In this document: one piece after another, positions 36,868 to 45,082 of the stretch
Layout: each line of letters starts with the position of its first letter
Numbering within the stretch: position 1 is the first letter of the stretch
Assembly: GCA_016873435.1 (NCBI GenBank)
Contig: VGXF01000001.1
Location: 248,001-312,000, forward strand
From: Nitrospira sp.
Lineage (GTDB): Bacteria > Nitrospirota > Nitrospiria > Nitrospirales > Nitrospiraceae
Direction: 5' to 3'
Length of the DNA stretch: 64,000 nucleotides
Position numbers and translations under genes: made by a program
Notes under the pieces: model-generated
Database searches by the model: none
Told to the model about the DNA's origin: nothing
Seen by the model: the letters and a program-made list of their open reading frames with translations, nothing else

Positions 36868-37662
36868 CTACTTCTTCTTCTCGGCTTCCTTCTTTTCAGC
36901 CTTGGGAGCTTCCTTGGCAGCGCCTTCCTTGCCTTTTTCGGCCGTGGCCGTGGCGCCCGCCTTGGCATCGGCGGCAGGTGCACCACCTGCCGCAGCTTCC
37001 GCAGCTGCCGCTGCTTCCTTGCCCTTGGCCATGACCTCGGGCTCCTTGCCCTCGCCAGTTGTCGCCGTGCTGGTGAGCAGCGCTTCGAGCTTGGCATCAG
37101 ACATCGGTACCGCCACGCTGACCACCATCAGCTCCGGATCGTCCAGAAACCGGACACCCGCGATCGGCGTCAGCTCCTTGAGATGGATGCCTTGGCCGAT
37201 CACCAGTGCCGAGGCGTCTACGGGAATCGAATCCGGCATGGCGGACGGCAGGCATTCGACATGAATCTCGCGCGTGTTGTGCTGGAGAATACCGCCTTCC
37301 TTCACACCGGCCGGCTGGCTGCCGATAACGCTGACCGGCACCTTGACGCGGATGGGCTTGTCCATCAGCACCTCGAAGAGGTCGGCGTGCAGCACGTCGC
37401 CACTGACGGGATCGAGCTGATAGTCCCGCAACAAGGCGACGCGGTCGGCCTTCTTGGTCGCACCGGCAATTTTCACGTTGATCAGGACCGTGCTGCCAGC
37501 ATGCGCCCGTAGAATGGCCTTCAGTGTGTCAGGGTTTAACGTCAGGAGCACGCACTCGCCCTGTCCGTACAGTACGGCCGGCACCCGCCCCTTCCGACGC
37601 AACTGACGGGCCGCACCCTTGCCCAACCCGGTTCTGGTTTCCGCTGCAAGATCGAATTTCAT
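36868..37662 (-). CDS. rplY: 50S ribosomal protein L25/Ctc, long form
   Basis: 264 residues. The N-terminal 5S-rRNA-binding part has GKGAARQLRRKGRVPAVLYG; the C-terminal TL5 domain spans about 95-190. A low-complexity Ala/Glu/Lys tail of about 70 residues follows (AEAAAGGAPAADAK, then Lys-rich end), longer than in most relatives. It follows prs by 36 bases, the standard prs-rplY-pth order. Confidence 0.95.
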   Translation of the reverse strand: MKFDLAAETRTGLGKGAARQLRRKGRVPAVLYGQGECVLLTLNPDTLKAILRAHAGSTVLINVKIAGATKKADRVALLRDYQLDPVSGDVLHADLFEVLMDKPIRVKVPVSVIGSQPAGVKEGGILQHNTREIHVECLPSAMPDSIPVDASALVIGQGIHLKELTPIAGVRFLDDPELMVVSVAVPMSDAKLEALLTSTATTGEGKEPEVMAKGKEAAAAAEAAAGGAPAADAKAGATATAEKGKEGAAKEAPKAEKKEAEKKK

Positions 37663-37698
37663 GGCTGCTCCTCGCTCCTCTCTCCTAGTAATATCAGA

Positions 37699-38655
37699 TC
37701 ACGCAAACAGGGACGTGACCGACTCTTCGTTGTGAATTCTCCGAATGGCCTCGCCCAGCAGCGGCGCGACTGACAGCACGCGCAGCTTCGAGCAGGTTTG
37801 CTCCTTGCCGTTAAGCGGAATCGTATTGGTCACGACCACTTCCGTCAACGGTGACTGTTGCAACCGTTCCAGCGCTGGCCCCGACAGAACAGGATGCACG
37901 CAACCGGCCCAGACGGACTTGGCCCCCTTATTTGCAACGGCCTGCGCACCCTGCACAATCGTCCCCGCCGTGTCGATCATGTCATCCAGTAAGATCACAT
38001 GCTTGCCCTCGACGTCACCGATGATGTTCATCACCTGCGCGTTATTGGGCCCCTCACGTCGCTTGTCGATGATTGCCAGGTTAGTCTGCAGACGCTTGGC
38101 GAAGGCCCGCGCCCGCTCCACTCCGCCGGCGTCCGGCGACACAATCACGACGTCCTTCAAGTCCTTTCCGAACTGCCGGTTGATGTAATCCAGCAGCACT
38201 GGCAGCGCATACAGATGGTCCACCGGAATATTAAAAAATCCCTGGATCTGTCCCGCATGGAGATCCATGGTCAGCACGCGGGTGGCGCCCGCCGTCTCAA
38301 TGATATCGGCCATCAGCTTTGCCGTGATCGGCACCCGCGGCTGATCTTTTCGGTCCTGCCGGGCGTAGCCGAAATAGGGAATCACCGCCGTAATCCGGTA
38401 GGCCGAAGACCGCTTCAGTGCATCGAGCATGATCAGCAGTTCCATGATCGACGTGTTGACCGGCGTGCAGCACGACTGCACCACGAACACGTCCGCTCCG
38501 CGGACATTTTCGTCGATCTTGATGCGGATCTCCCCGTCGCTGAAAGACGAGACCGTGGCCCCCCCTAACTGGACTCCCAAATGGCTGCAAATCTCCTTTG
38601 CCAGCGCGGGGTTGGCTGTTCCAGAAAACAGTTTTAGCTGGTTGTCCAGACCCAT
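37699..38655 (-). CDS. prs: Ribose-phosphate pyrophosphokinase
   Basis: 318 residues. Phosphate and ATP loops are seen as [17 protein letters not shown] and the PRPP-binding [14 protein letters not shown]. It makes PRPP for nucleotides, His and Trp. It has its own promoter upstream and heads prs-rplY-pth-ychF. Confidence 0.97.
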   Translation of the reverse strand: MGLDNQLKLFSGTANPALAKEICSHLGVQLGGATVSSFSDGEIRIKIDENVRGADVFVVQSCCTPVNTSIMELLIMLDALKRSSAYRITAVIPYFGYARQDRKDQPRVPITAKLMADIIETAGATRVLTMDLHAGQIQGFFNIPVDHLYALPVLLDYINRQFGKDLKDVVIVSPDAGGVERARAFAKRLQTNLAIIDKRREGPNNAQVMNIIGDVEGKHVILLDDMIDTAGTIVQGAQAVANKGAKSVWAGCVHPVLSGPALERLQQSPLTEVVVTNTIPLNGKEQTCSKLRVLSVAPLLGEAIRRIHNEESVTSLFA

Positions 38656-38681
38656 GAACTCCTCATTTAACCGAACAGCGA

Positions 38682-38711
38682 ACTGTAGCGGAAAGAGTAC
38701 GAAATTGTCAA
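38682..38711 (-). promoter_or_regulatory. Promoter of prs
   Basis: Minus strand TTGACA (38706-38711), 18 bases, TACAGT (38682-38687), in the 72-base spacer between ispE and prs. Confidence 0.65.
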
Positions 38712-38727
38712 CGAAACGTGGGGATAA

Positions 38728-39645
38728 TCAGACGTCGAAAACACAGGATAGGGGGCCAGCTCCAGCGGGTCCGGCAAGCACCCGCCAGCCATTGATTGCG
38801 CCCAATGCCCGCCGGGCGCACACTGCAGACGCCTCGTCGCTAAACACGCCGAACACCGTGGCGCCACTGCCTGACAGCATGGCAGCTTCGGCGCCGGCAT
38901 CGCGCAGGGCCTGCGCCACCTTCGCCAGTTCGGGATGAGACGGCCCTACGGCGGCTTCAAAATCGTTCTCCATCAGCGGGATGACTTGATCCCACGATGC
39001 CGTCGCACCGCCTACGACACGCCGCAGTGAATCAGCTAGCGGGGCTACGCTGGAGCGGCGCATGGACAATTGTTCATAGGCCCATTTCGTTTCGATTGGG
39101 AACCCGGGGTTTACCAGCACTATCCAGCGCCGGCCGGTCAGCGTCACGGCTTCGACGGCCTCACCACGTCCAGTCACCACAGCGGACGGAGCGCAGAAAA
39201 AGAACGGCACATCACTGCCCAACGGCGCACCCACCTTCATCATGTCCGTCAGGGACCAGCGGAGTGCAAATAATTCATTGAGCGCCACGATGGTCGCCGC
39301 CGCGTTGCTGCTCCCACCACCCAACCCGGCCGAGACCGGGATGCGCTTGGTAAGCGTAATGGCGAGACCCGCATCCCGACCTACTGCCGGACCTGCCCGC
39401 TCCAGTACGGCTTCCACCGCCCGGTAGATCAGATTCCGCCGATCGGTCGGCAGCGAGACGTCGTCGCATGCCAGATGAATGCCCGGCTGTCCCGGCGTGG
39501 TCCGAACAGCCAGCGTGTCCGCAACCTCTACCGTTTGCATGAGCGACCAGAGATTGTGGTAGCCATCCGGGCGACGATCCAGGACGCGGAGCACCAGATT
39601 GACCTTGGCCGGGGCGTGAATGTGTATCGACCGGTTACTGGTCAT
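38728..39645 (-). CDS. ispE: 4-diphosphocytidyl-2-C-methyl-D-erythritol kinase
   Basis: 305 residues from ATG 39645, which has GAGG six bases upstream. GHMP-kinase motifs are APAKVNLVLRVLDRRPDGYH and PVSAGLGGGSSNAAA; the C-terminal MLSGSGATVFGVF binds the substrate. It phosphorylates CDP-methylerythritol in the non-mevalonate isoprenoid pathway, which also feeds undecaprenyl phosphate for the cell wall. The start overlaps the tail of a decayed response-regulator gene. Confidence 0.96.
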   Translation of the reverse strand: MTSNRSIHIHAPAKVNLVLRVLDRRPDGYHNLWSLMQTVEVADTLAVRTTPGQPGIHLACDDVSLPTDRRNLIYRAVEAVLERAGPAVGRDAGLAITLTKRIPVSAGLGGGSSNAAATIVALNELFALRWSLTDMMKVGAPLGSDVPFFFCAPSAVVTGRGEAVEAVTLTGRRWIVLVNPGFPIETKWAYEQLSMRRSSVAPLADSLRRVVGGATASWDQVIPLMENDFEAAVGPSHPELAKVAQALRDAGAEAAMLSGSGATVFGVFSDEASAVCARRALGAINGWRVLAGPAGAGPLSCVFDV

Positions 39646-39748
39646 GCGCAACCTCATCCTCGTCCCTGTCGCGCTCACTTGCGATGCCGAACTTGCTCAA
39701 ACGATACCGCAACAATCGCGCGTTTAGGTGCAGCAATTTAGCCGGATT
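39635..39748 (-). pseudogene. C-terminal remnant of a sigma-54-type response regulator (Fis-like helix-turn-helix)
   Basis: After an in-frame TAA (39749-39751) the minus strand reads NPAKLLHLNARLLRYRLSKF, then GIASERDRDEDEVAHDQ and a stop at 39635, eleven bases into ispE. The AKLL-LNARLLRYRLSKFGI pattern is the Fis-type helix-turn-helix that ends NtrC-family activators. Nothing upstream (39752-39821) continues the family, so the receiver and AAA+ domains are gone. It probably once preceded ispE and supplied the overlap. Confidence 0.6.
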
Positions 39749-39821
39749 TTACTGTGTTTTGAAGCTTGGGACAATCCGATAAAACGGATTATGTGCAAAC
39801 GAAGCTTTGGCAGGCACCGGC

Positions 39822-40415
39822 TCAGGGCGGAGAGACTTGTCCGACGTTCAGACGAGACAATCCTCGATACAAATAGTGCACTCCAGACCCGATAGTAAGC
39901 GTTACCATAATATAGAGGAGGGGCTCGACAAGCGGTACCTCCATCTGCCGGGACAGCGCGATGACCGAAACCAGCAGATAGATCAGCTGGGCAACTGTGG
40001 TGCCCTTACCCAGAATCGTCGGCGCGATATCAAGATCAGACTCGGTCAATTGTGCCAGCAATGTTCCAGCAAAGAAAATCACGTCACGGCTGACGACTAG
40101 AAGGACGACCCACAGCGGCACCCGATGGAGCACCGACAGGGTAACAAAACCGGAGGCAAGCAATAGCTTGTCTGCGAGCGGATCGAGATACATCCCCAGC
40201 TGGGTCCGCTGGTTGGCCGCCCGGGCGATAAACCCGTCCAGCGCATCTGTCAGACCGGCCACCAGCAACACGCCCAGAGCCCAGCCATACCAGGTGTGGA
40301 GCATAAATCCGACAAAGACAGGAGTTAGCAGAATTCGAAGCAGCGTAAGGCTGTTGGGAATGTTGAGCACATCGCCGGCCCAGGCTATTTTATTGAGACG
40401 CAACGGAGTGCGCAT
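39822..40415 (-). CDS. pgsA: CDP-diacylglycerol-glycerol-3-phosphate 3-phosphatidyltransferase
   Basis: 197 residues from ATG 40415. The CDP-alcohol phosphotransferase motif is complete: DALDGFIARA, then GMYLDPLADK. Several membrane segments are present (LLLVAGLTDAL region, PLWVVLLVV, LIYLLVSVIAL). It makes phosphatidylglycerol phosphate. The start lies five bases after a TATCAT box with a good -35, without a Shine-Dalgarno, so a leaderless message is likely. Upstream codons to 40469 are open but span the promoter. Confidence 0.93.
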   Translation of the reverse strand: MRTPLRLNKIAWAGDVLNIPNSLTLLRILLTPVFVGFMLHTWYGWALGVLLVAGLTDALDGFIARAANQRTQLGMYLDPLADKLLLASGFVTLSVLHRVPLWVVLLVVSRDVIFFAGTLLAQLTESDLDIAPTILGKGTTVAQLIYLLVSVIALSRQMEVPLVEPLLYIMVTLTIGSGVHYLYRGLSRLNVGQVSPP

Positions 40416-40420
40416 GAAGC

Positions 40421-40450
40421 ATGATAAAGAGCGTAGAAAGAACTTGTCAA
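40421..40450 (-). promoter_or_regulatory. Leaderless-type promoter of pgsA
   Basis: Minus strand TTGACA (40445-40450), 18 bases, TATCAT (40421-40426), five bases to ATG 40415. Confidence 0.65.
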
Positions 40451-40456
40451 CGCATC

Positions 40457-40485
40457 TTGCGCCGCCCATCCCGGCTGACTATAAT
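40457..40485 (+). promoter_or_regulatory. Promoter of the gene at 40521
   Basis: TTGCGC (40457-40462), 17 bases, TATAAT (40480-40485). Six bases separate its -35 from the divergent pgsA -35. The leader carries GGAGGG before GTG 40521. Confidence 0.65.
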
Positions 40486-40520
40486 GCGCCCGTCCGAACC
40501 GGCCGTTAGGAGGGTGCCGC

Positions 40521-40835
40521 GTGAGTTCGCTGCCACTAACATTTAAAAAAGAAGGCCTGATCGAACGCCACCAGATCGAGGGATCCGATCCGAGCGACCG
40601 GTATTTCAACCGGTCCGTTCAGGTCAACCGCACCGCTCCGGGCTACACGGCCAGCGTCATGTACGAGGCCCTGACTGTGACCGGCCAGACCAAGCCAACC
40701 ATCCCGGCCGCCGTCGCCAGCATCGTGGACAAACTCCAGGAATTAGGATTCACACGGATACGGACCCGGACAAATTTCAAGGGCCAGCGCTATCTGGCGG
40801 AAAAAGAAACCTGGGTGGATTACCCAGATAAATAG
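40521..40835 (+). CDS. Conserved-looking hypothetical protein
   Basis: 104 residues from GTG 40521 with GGAGGG upstream. Sequence starts MSSLPLTFKKEGLIERHQIE and ends KETWVDYPDK; it is soluble and mixed alpha/beta in appearance. No family recognised. It is a single-gene unit, divergent from pgsA, with a good promoter. A repeat of the 'gctaccc' family follows the stop. Confidence 0.7.
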   Translation: MSSLPLTFKKEGLIERHQIEGSDPSDRYFNRSVQVNRTAPGYTASVMYEALTVTGQTKPTIPAAVASIVDKLQELGFTRIRTRTNFKGQRYLAEKETWVDYPDK

Positions 40836-40850
40836 CTTGCCGACGATAGA

Positions 40851-40938
40851 GGGTAGCGAGCAGCTAAGAATTTCTTTTCTGGCTCCCTGCTACTCAGTGC
40901 CGGTTGCCAGCTGTGCTCTGTTCGCTACCCGCTACCAG
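40851..40938. repeat. 'gctatttgct/gctaccc' family inverted repeat between convergent genes
   Basis: GGGTAGCGA (40851-40859) and TCGCTACCC (40922-40930) are perfect inverted arms; the interior has related words (CAGCTAAG, CTGCTACTC, CCAGCTGTG). The right half is coding: it encodes the last residues of the serine hydrolase on the minus strand. Confidence 0.6.
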
Positions 40939-42036
40939 CTCTTTATAAATCAGATCGTGAATCACTGGCCGGAACAGTTTGATTGCTTCGTTGCTCCTTG
41001 ACGGATGCACCCGGTTGGATAGCAGGATTACTTCCAGTTCAGCCTGCGGATCGATCCAGATCGACGTGCCGGTGTACCCGAGATGGCCGAATGAGGCCGG
41101 CGAGAACCGGCTTCCGGACGACGACGGAGCCGACGGCGTGTCCCATCCCAGCGCCCAACTTGACCCCGTGACCCGGTCCTGCTTCGTGACGAATTTCCGG
41201 ACGAGTTCGGACGGCAGCAGCCACCCGCGCCCTACGTAGCTATCCAGCCATTGCCCGGTCACCGTCGACACGGCAGCCGCCGTGCCGAACAGACCGGCGT
41301 GACCGGAGACGCCGCCCAGTGCGTGGGCATTCTCGTCGTGCACTTCCCCCCGGAGCAGCCGGCCTCGCCAGGATTCCTGCTCCGTTGGTGCAATCGTATG
41401 GAGGTCCAAGGGGTGCTCTCCCTTCGCCCCTAAAAACATCAGTGGCGTCTGCATAGGTTTGAAAACCTGCTCCCGGCAATAGGCCTCGAGCGTGTGGCCG
41501 GTTACCCGCTCGACCACCATGCCCAATAGCATGAACCCCAGGTCGCTGTAGACACTGCGCGTCCCCGCGGGATACTCAAGCGGTTCTTCTGCGATCAATG
41601 TCAGCATGCGTGCACGGGCAGCATCGCTGCCGAGCAAGCCCGGCCGTAGCTGGTCTTCTTGCGCAATGCGTTCATAGAATGGCCGCCAACTCGGCAGGCC
41701 GGAGCTGTGAGTGAGCAGGTGCCAGATCGTCATCTCGCCAATCGGATGCCCCACACACTCGGGCACGTGCTTTTTGACGAGGTCGTCCAGCGTCAGCCGT
41801 CCGTCTCGAACCAGCAACAACACGGTGGTCACCGTGGCCAGAGGCTTGGTGAGAGAAGCCAAATCGTAGAGCGTGTCGAGGCAGGCTGGCTCCACGGCAG
41901 GTACCAACGCGGCATTTCCAAAGGCCTGATGACAGGCAACCTGCCCGCGCAGACGGACGAACAGCACGGCGCCAGGGAACACGCCGTTCGCCACGGCGGC
42001 CTGCATGGCGTCACCGATGGGATCAGGCTTGCTCAT
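40894..42036 (-). CDS. Beta-lactamase-family serine hydrolase (class C/EstB-like)
   Basis: 380 residues. The nucleophile motif SLTK is at 61-64, the Tyr motif YSDLG at 164-168, and a C-terminal GHLGYTGTS segment fits the third box. Such proteins are esterases or peptidoglycan carboxypeptidases. No signal peptide is seen, so it may be cytoplasmic. It lies four bases after the end of the broken divIVA. Its last ten residues (SEQSTAGNRH) are encoded by a repeat, so the true family C-terminus is probably nearer residue 370. Confidence 0.85.
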   Translation of the reverse strand: MSKPDPIGDAMQAAVANGVFPGAVLFVRLRGQVACHQAFGNAALVPAVEPACLDTLYDLASLTKPLATVTTVLLLVRDGRLTLDDLVKKHVPECVGHPIGEMTIWHLLTHSSGLPSWRPFYERIAQEDQLRPGLLGSDAARARMLTLIAEEPLEYPAGTRSVYSDLGFMLLGMVVERVTGHTLEAYCREQVFKPMQTPLMFLGAKGEHPLDLHTIAPTEQESWRGRLLRGEVHDENAHALGGVSGHAGLFGTAAAVSTVTGQWLDSYVGRGWLLPSELVRKFVTKQDRVTGSSWALGWDTPSAPSSSGSRFSPASFGHLGYTGTSIWIDPQAELEVILLSNRVHPSRSNEAIKLFRPVIHDLIYKELVAGSEQSTAGNRH

Positions 42037-42039
42037 GCA

Positions 42040-42395
42040 TCAAGTGGAATCATGGGGGTACTCGCGTGATGGAACGCCTCCGAGCGGTTCATCGTCCACC
42101 ATCGGTTCGATCACTAGGGCCGCCTCTGCGTCCCACGCGTCCATCGTGATCACGCGGTCGAACGGCTGCATCATTCCGCGCAGATTTCGATCGCTAGCGC
42201 CATCTCGACCATGCGGGAATTGTCCGACTGCCTTTCGGTGGAGCCCAGCTTCTGGCGCAGAGACGCAGTTTCCCGGTTGAGCTCGTCGACCGCCTACGCG
42301 ATCTGCGCTAGAAACCGGTCGATGTCCTGGCGGTTGTAGCCGCGAAAGGACACCATGAGCACCATGTGCTGAATGTCGAGCCGCGAAATTTTCAT
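42040..42395 (-). pseudogene. divIVA: Broken divIVA (nonsense codon, frameshift or deletion)
   Basis: From ATG 42395, with GAGGGG upstream, the minus strand reads MKISRLDIQHMVLMVSFRGY then NRQDIDRFLAQIA and TAG at 42294-42296, in the place of a residue before VDELNRETASLRQKLGSTE. This is the conserved N-terminus of DivIVA, the polar/septal coiled-coil scaffold. The frame stops again at 42171. A shifted frame (42174-42040) then reads FDRVITMDAWDAEAALVIEP to a stop next to the serine hydrolase, plausibly the tail of the same gene. Total length is well short of a normal 450-500 base divIVA. It sits after yggT, the usual neighbour. Confidence 0.75.
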
Positions 42396-42417
42396 GGCTC
42401 CCCTCGTAGGGCTTCGC

Positions 42418-42714
42418 TCAATGCAGCTGCGCAGCCGTCTCGTACAGCGACTGGACCAGCGCGTATTGCAGGAAATACAAAATCAGAATCACGATCAGCG
42501 GCGACAGATCGATCCCCATCTGCCAGCCCAAGCGGCGCCGGATCGGCTCCAGCACCGGTTCCGTTGCCCGCTCCAGAAACTGCACGATCGGATTCCAGGG
42601 GTCCGGACTCACCCACGACACGAGCGCCCGCGCGATGATGATCCACGTATACAGTGAGAGCACCATCTCTAGCACCCGTGCCAGCCCCTGCAAGGCATTG
42701 CCCGCGACGAACAT
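42418..42714 (-). CDS. yggT: YggT-family membrane protein
   Basis: 98 residues with two hydrophobic segments: VLEMVLSLYTWIIIARALVS and LIVILILYFLQYALV, with the conserved PIRRRLG between. Members are linked to envelope function and cell division clusters. Its start overlaps the proC stop by one base; divIVA would follow. Confidence 0.92.
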   Translation of the reverse strand: MFVAGNALQGLARVLEMVLSLYTWIIIARALVSWVSPDPWNPIVQFLERATEPVLEPIRRRLGWQMGIDLSPLIVILILYFLQYALVQSLYETAAQLH

Positions 42715-43544
42715 CAGTGCTTGGTCTCCCGTCCCAATTCTTCCGACCGTTTGGCCGCTGCCTCCACCGCACCCATCAGCGCCGCGCGCAGCCCGCCCTG
42801 TTCGAGTCGATGCAGGCCCGCAATCGTTGTCCCGCCGGGCGAGGCCACGCCGTTTTTCAACTTGGCCGGCAGCTCGCCGGTCTCCAGCACCATCTTTGCC
42901 GCACCCAGCACCGTCTGCGCAGCCAGCAGATCCGCCACTGAACGGGGCAGGCCCATTTTCACGCCGCCGTCCGCAAGCGCCTCGATCGCCGTAAATACAT
43001 AAGCTGGGCCGCTGCCGCTCAGGCCGGTGACGGCGTCCATGAGCTTCTCCTCGACCACCACCGCCTTGCCGACTGCTTCGAAAAGACGACGGGCGAGCTG
43101 CTGATCCTTGTTGGTCACACCGGGACCGAACGCGATCGCTGACACACCGTCGCGCACCAGCGCCGGTGTGTTTGGCATGATCCGCACGAACCGCGCCGTC
43201 TTCGGTGCCAGGGCCGCCAAATGCTTGAGCGTGATGCCAGCGGCAATCGACAACACGAGTTTACCCGCTAATGCCGACGCCAGCTCCTTCATCACGGCAT
43301 TGAGAGTCTGCGGCTTCACCGCCAGCACGACGACCGTGGATGCAGCAGCCGCCTCGCGGTTGTCCGATCCTGTGCGCACGCTGAACCGCCGCTTCATCAG
43401 ATCGCGCCGTTCAGCGCTCGCGTCCGTTGCCACAATCGCCTTGGCCGTGACGGTCTTGGCCGCCAGCCAGCCTCCAATGAGAGCTTCGCCCATCTGGCCT
43501 GATCCGATCATGGCAATCGCCATCGCTGATTTTGATTTAGCCAC
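42714..43544 (-). CDS. proC: Pyrroline-5-carboxylate reductase
   Basis: 276 residues from GTG 43544, which has GGAG six bases upstream and overlaps yggS by eight bases; ATG 43523 is the alternative. The Rossmann motif is MIGSGQMGEALIGG; the C-terminal GLSGSGPAYVF and VASPGGTTIAGL are diagnostic. It makes proline. The yggS-proC-yggT order is standard beside division genes. Confidence 0.94.
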   Translation of the reverse strand: MAKSKSAMAIAMIGSGQMGEALIGGWLAAKTVTAKAIVATDASAERRDLMKRRFSVRTGSDNREAAAASTVVVLAVKPQTLNAVMKELASALAGKLVLSIAAGITLKHLAALAPKTARFVRIMPNTPALVRDGVSAIAFGPGVTNKDQQLARRLFEAVGKAVVVEEKLMDAVTGLSGSGPAYVFTAIEALADGGVKMGLPRSVADLLAAQTVLGAAKMVLETGELPAKLKNGVASPGGTTIAGLHRLEQGGLRAALMGAVEAAAKRSEELGRETKH

Positions 43545-44259
43545 GCCGCGCTCCAAAAATTGCCGCGCCAACCCGCACCATTGTCGCTCCTTCCTCGATC
43601 GCCGTTTCAAAATCCCCGGACATGCCCATTGACAACTCGTGCATCCGCATGCGCTGCAGCTTCAGACTCGCCAGCGACTGCGCCAACTCGCGTAGAGCAC
43701 GAAAGTGCATCCGCGAGGCCTCCGCTTCCGACGATACCGGCGGAATCGTCATCAGACCCTCAACCGCCAGATTCGGCAGCGCGTCAATCGCCTGCGCCAC
43801 ATCCAGCAACATGTCCGGAGCAAACCCGCCCTTGCTCGCTTCCCGACCGATATTCACTTCCAGGAGCACGCGTTGCTGCGTCCCTGCTTCTCGCGCCCGC
43901 TGATCGATTTCTTCAGCCAGCTCCACACTCTCCACTGAGTGGATCAGCTCAAACAGGGCGACGACTGTTTTCACCTTCCGCCGCTGCAACCGGCCGATAA
44001 AATGCCACTGCACGCCGGGCACCGCTGTCAACTGCTGGATCTTTGGCACGGCCTCCTGCAGCCGATTCTCACCGAGCATGCTCACACCGGCATTCACGGC
44101 GTCCCGGATGCATTCGACTGGTACCGTTTTTGTCACGGCCACGAGTCGGATTGCCTCCGGCTTCCGTCCGGCCCGCTGCGCCGCCTGCTGGATCCGGGCC
44201 TGAATGTCGCGGACGCGCCGGGCAATCTGATCCACCTCTACGTGGTCGCCAGTGTCCAT
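43537..44259 (-). CDS. yggS: PLP homeostasis protein YggS
   Basis: 240 residues. PLP-binding Lys in RLVAVTKTVPVE, and WHFIGRLQRRK and SMGMSGDFETAIEEGAT are hallmarks. It binds pyridoxal phosphate and maintains B6 balance. It precedes proC with an eight-base overlap and follows pgeF by 48 bases. Confidence 0.95.
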   Translation of the reverse strand: MDTGDHVEVDQIARRVRDIQARIQQAAQRAGRKPEAIRLVAVTKTVPVECIRDAVNAGVSMLGENRLQEAVPKIQQLTAVPGVQWHFIGRLQRRKVKTVVALFELIHSVESVELAEEIDQRAREAGTQQRVLLEVNIGREASKGGFAPDMLLDVAQAIDALPNLAVEGLMTIPPVSSEAEASRMHFRALRELAQSLASLKLQRMRMHELSMGMSGDFETAIEEGATMVRVGAAIFGARRG

Positions 44260-44307
44260 GAACGCTAATTGCCGTGAGAGGTATTGTACCGAAAGCGTAG
44301 AAGCTTG

Positions 44308-45021
44308 TCAGTTCGCGCGGCGTTTTCCGCTCGCACGGTGTGGTACCAGCATGATCCCGCTAACCATTGTACCCCGAGCCGTGCCCTCGCGGCGATAGGA
44401 GTGAAATAGCGTCGTATGGCAGATGGTACAGAGGCTCACAGAATAAATGCCTCCTTCCGGCACGCCTGCCTGCACGGCCTGTCCGCGCACGAGCCCGCGC
44501 AGATTGAGCTTGGCCTTGCCAGGCCCCGTGTTTTTGATCACAGTGCGCCACGCCGGATAGCTCTCGCGCAGACGGTCCAGTACTGGCTCATCTACCTCAT
44601 AGCAGCAGACCCCGGCCGCGGGCCCGATGCTCAGGCGCAACGAGGCTGGCTGTGACTTGAACTGCCTCCTCATCACTTCGACGGTCCTGGGAATGATTCC
44701 CGCCACGGCTCCACGCCAGCCTGCATGCACTGCCGCCACGACGCGGGTGCACGGGTCATGGATGAGCACCGGTACGCAATCCGCGGTCTTGACCGTGAGT
44801 AGCACGCCGGCCTGATTGGTCACCAGCGCGTCCCACCCGCCATCGAATGATGGCGCACCCAAAACGGGCCGGTCCACCACCAGCACTTCCGTGCCATGGA
44901 CCTGATTGACCGAGACCACGCTCGGAGCGGCGAACACGGGCGCCAGGCCCTGCATCCGAGTGCCAAAGAAGTGCCGGACGCCCTGCCGTTCGCTGGCAAA
45001 ATGCGGAATCGTGATCACCAT
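44308..45021 (-). CDS. pgeF: Laccase-domain protein PgeF/YfiH
   Basis: 237 residues from ATG 45021; the frame is open to 45228 but that part overlaps ftsZ and is not family-like. Metal-site motifs are VNQVHG, TADCVPVLIHDP and VHAGWRG. Family members edit peptidoglycan precursors (removing L-Ser mistakes) or act as purine phosphorylases. It directly follows ftsZ, fitting the cell-wall role. Confidence 0.92.
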   Translation of the reverse strand: MVITIPHFASERQGVRHFFGTRMQGLAPVFAAPSVVSVNQVHGTEVLVVDRPVLGAPSFDGGWDALVTNQAGVLLTVKTADCVPVLIHDPCTRVVAAVHAGWRGAVAGIIPRTVEVMRRQFKSQPASLRLSIGPAAGVCCYEVDEPVLDRLRESYPAWRTVIKNTGPGKAKLNLRGLVRGQAVQAGVPEGGIYSVSLCTICHTTLFHSYRREGTARGTMVSGIMLVPHRASGKRRAN

Positions 45022-45082
45022 GTTTGACCAAAATGTTGTTCCCTTTGTTTTGCACTTCCTACTTCTTACTTGCTCCCTTCTC

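Noticed and set aside
36840-37097. Arg/Lys/Pro-rich frame within rplY
   Set aside because: Out-of-frame reading of the low-complexity rplY tail.
38656-38727. tRNA gene between ispE and prs
   Set aside because: The spacer of 72 bases holds a promoter and no cloverleaf or T-loop sequence; no tRNA was seen anywhere in the window.
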